Below, in pieces: positions 4,095 through 5,152 of a DNA stretch of 5,152 nucleotides. The notes under the pieces were generated by a model, which searched no databases, had not been told where the DNA came from, and saw nothing but the letters and a program-made list of their open reading frames with translations. Position numbers and translations under genes: made by a program. Positions within the stretch are counted from its first letter, which is position 1, and every line of letters starts with the position of its first letter. The stretch lies in the NCBI GenBank assembly GCA_002793885.1, contig PFEG01000008.1, forward strand, positions 1-5,152, read 5' to 3'. This DNA comes from Candidatus Saccharibacteria bacterium CG10_big_fil_rev_8_21_14_0_10_47_8 (GTDB taxonomy: Bacteria > Patescibacteriota > Saccharimonadia > Saccharimonadales > UBA10212).

Positions 4095-5152
4095 ATGGCT
4101 AAGAAGGCAGATATTTTATTGCAAAAACGCACGTACTTTACAAAATCAGATGACGTACTTGAATCACCCAATCTTGTAGACCACCAGAATCAATCATTTC
4201 AGTGGTTCATAGATGAAGGTCTGGGTGAGCTGTTGGCCGAAATCAGCCCAATTGATGATTATACCGGTGGCAAATTGAGTATTAGATTTAAAGATTATCA
4301 TTTTGAAAAGCCAAAAACTACCGAGGCTGAGGCCCGGGAAAACAACGTAAGTTTTGATGCGTCGCTCAAAGCCACGGCCGAGTTGACCAATAAAGTTACC
4401 GGTGAAATTAAAGAACAAGAAATTTACTTAGGCGACTACCCCTGGATGACAAGCCGGGGTACGTTTGTAATTAACGGCTCCGAGCGGGTAGTGGTTAGCC
4501 AGCTGATCCGTAGCAGTGGCGTATTCTTTACTGCCGAGCAACGCGGTAATGCGAGTATATATGGGGCCAAGGTCATCCCTGTGCGCGGTGCTTGGCTGGA
4601 GTTCGAAACGGCAGCCAACGGGGCGTTATATGTAAAAATTGACCGCAAACGCAAAATTGCCGTTACTACTTTGCTTAGGGCTCTTGGCTTGCCCGAGCAA
4701 CAGATTCGCGAGGCCTTTAAACACGTTGACCAGGGTCCGGCCAGCTATATTGACGCAACTTTCGAAAAAGATCCGTCACGCGGCAGCAACGAGGCGTTGA
4801 TTGAGGTTTACCGGCGCTTGCGTCCTGGTGATCTAGCTACCGTAGATAATGCTAGAAGCTTGATTGAAAACATGTTTTACAACTTCAAACGTTTTGATTT
4901 TGGCCGCGTCGGACGCTACAAGATTAACAAGCGCTTAGACCTGAATGTGCCCAACACTATCGAAAACCGTGTAATGCGCATTGATGACCTGCTGGCCATC
5001 ATCGCCGAGGTTATCCGTTTAAATGTCACCCAAGATCCGCCTGACGAGATTGACTCTCTGGCCAACCGCCGCGTTAAGTTGGTCGGCGAGCTGGTGCAAC
5101 GCCAGTTTCGCATCGGCCTTCTGCGCATGGAGCGTAACGCCAAAGACCGCAT
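4095..5152 (+). CDS. rpoB: DNA-directed RNA polymerase beta subunit, N-terminal part (3' truncated by window)
   Basis: The frame is open from the ATG at 4095 to the window end, giving 352 full codons of the RNA polymerase beta subunit. After a short MAKKADILLQKR start come the conserved N-terminal region (LVDHQNQSFQWFIDEGL), the protrusion motif GTFVINGSERVVVSQLIRSSGVFF (122-145), YGAKVIPVRGAWLEFE (156-171), YRRLRPGD (239-246), FKRFDFGRVGRYKINKRL (264-281), and the segment DEIDSLANRRVKLVGELVQRQFRIGLLRMERNAKDR (318 to the end). This last block comes much earlier in the chain than in the E. coli subunit, so the lobe is compact and lacks the large insertion found in proteobacteria. The usual SQLHRSPGVFF appears here as SQLIRSSGVFF, with Ser for the common Pro. 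The rifampicin cluster I, the active-site region and the C-terminal half are outside the window. The gene stands alone here, without rplJ or rplL directly upstream. Confidence 0.97.
   Translation, partial: MAKKADILLQKRTYFTKSDDVLESPNLVDHQNQSFQWFIDEGLGELLAEISPIDDYTGGKLSIRFKDYHFEKPKTTEAEARENNVSFDASLKATAELTNKVTGEIKEQEIYLGDYPWMTSRGTFVINGSERVVVSQLIRSSGVFFTAEQRGNASIYGAKVIPVRGAWLEFETAANGALYVKIDRKRKIAVTTLLRALGLPEQQIREAFKHVDQGPASYIDATFEKDPSRGSNEALIEVYRRLRPGDLATVDNARSLIENMFYNFKRFDFGRVGRYKINKRLDLNVPNTIENRVMRIDDLLAIIAEVIRLNVTQDPPDEIDSLANRRVKLVGELVQRQFRIGLLRMERNAKDR

Noticed and set aside
1..5152. Recoding of UGA (as glycine, known in some related candidate phyla)
   Set aside because: All five visible stop codons are TAG or TAA, but no in-frame TGA occurs inside any gene, so there is no positive sign of recoding; five genes are too few to read anything into the missing TGA stops.
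1..5152. CRISPR array, tRNA or rRNA genes
   Set aside because: No regularly spaced direct repeats of suitable length, and no tRNA or rRNA signatures, were seen on either strand.

Overview
The window looks like chromosomal DNA from a small-genome candidate-phyla-radiation (Patescibacteria) bacterium, most likely Saccharibacteria-like. That assignment is an inference from how the RpoB, ClpP and trigger factor sequences read and from the unusual mix of housekeeping neighbours; no database search was possible. All recognisable genes lie on the + strand. Layout: the 3' end of hisS (histidyl-tRNA synthetase, 2-334), tig (trigger factor, 460-1743), a roughly 380-bp non-coding element with inverted-repeat ends (1752-2131), clpP (2185-2784), an unrecognised 252-residue protein (2861-3619), a truncated transposase-like remnant (3728-3979), and the first 352 codons of rpoB (4095 to the window end).

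The genes mostly serve protein synthesis and quality control: charging tRNA-His, folding nascent chains, degrading damaged proteins, and transcription. clpP has the clearest regulation. A CIRCE-type inverted repeat (2135-2161) overlaps a good sigma-70-type promoter whose -35 hexamer sits in the CIRCE spacer, so HrcA heat-shock repression is predicted. The -10 box lies so close to the ATG that the clpP mRNA should be leaderless or nearly so. tig, and more weakly the unknown gene, also lack a Shine-Dalgarno sequence. rpoB and the transposase remnant do have one.

The most unusual part is the 1744-2134 spacer. Its two ends are inverted copies of about 70 bp. Each copy carries a palindromic outer hairpin and a 10-bp inner hairpin with the same ACCG loop. 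The two inner stems differ at four base pairs, and every difference is compensated. The middle of the spacer can fold into a further long interrupted stem. This fits either a MITE-like mobile element whose ends must form hairpins or a structured non-coding RNA of about 380 nt. I do not recognise the family.

The remaining gene-free stretches are 335-459 (a possible stem-loop with repeated TTTGTCCATT and a TATAAT box), 3620-3727 (a TATAAT hexamer and a strong ribosome binding site) and 3980-4094 (a small hairpin and the rpoB leader).
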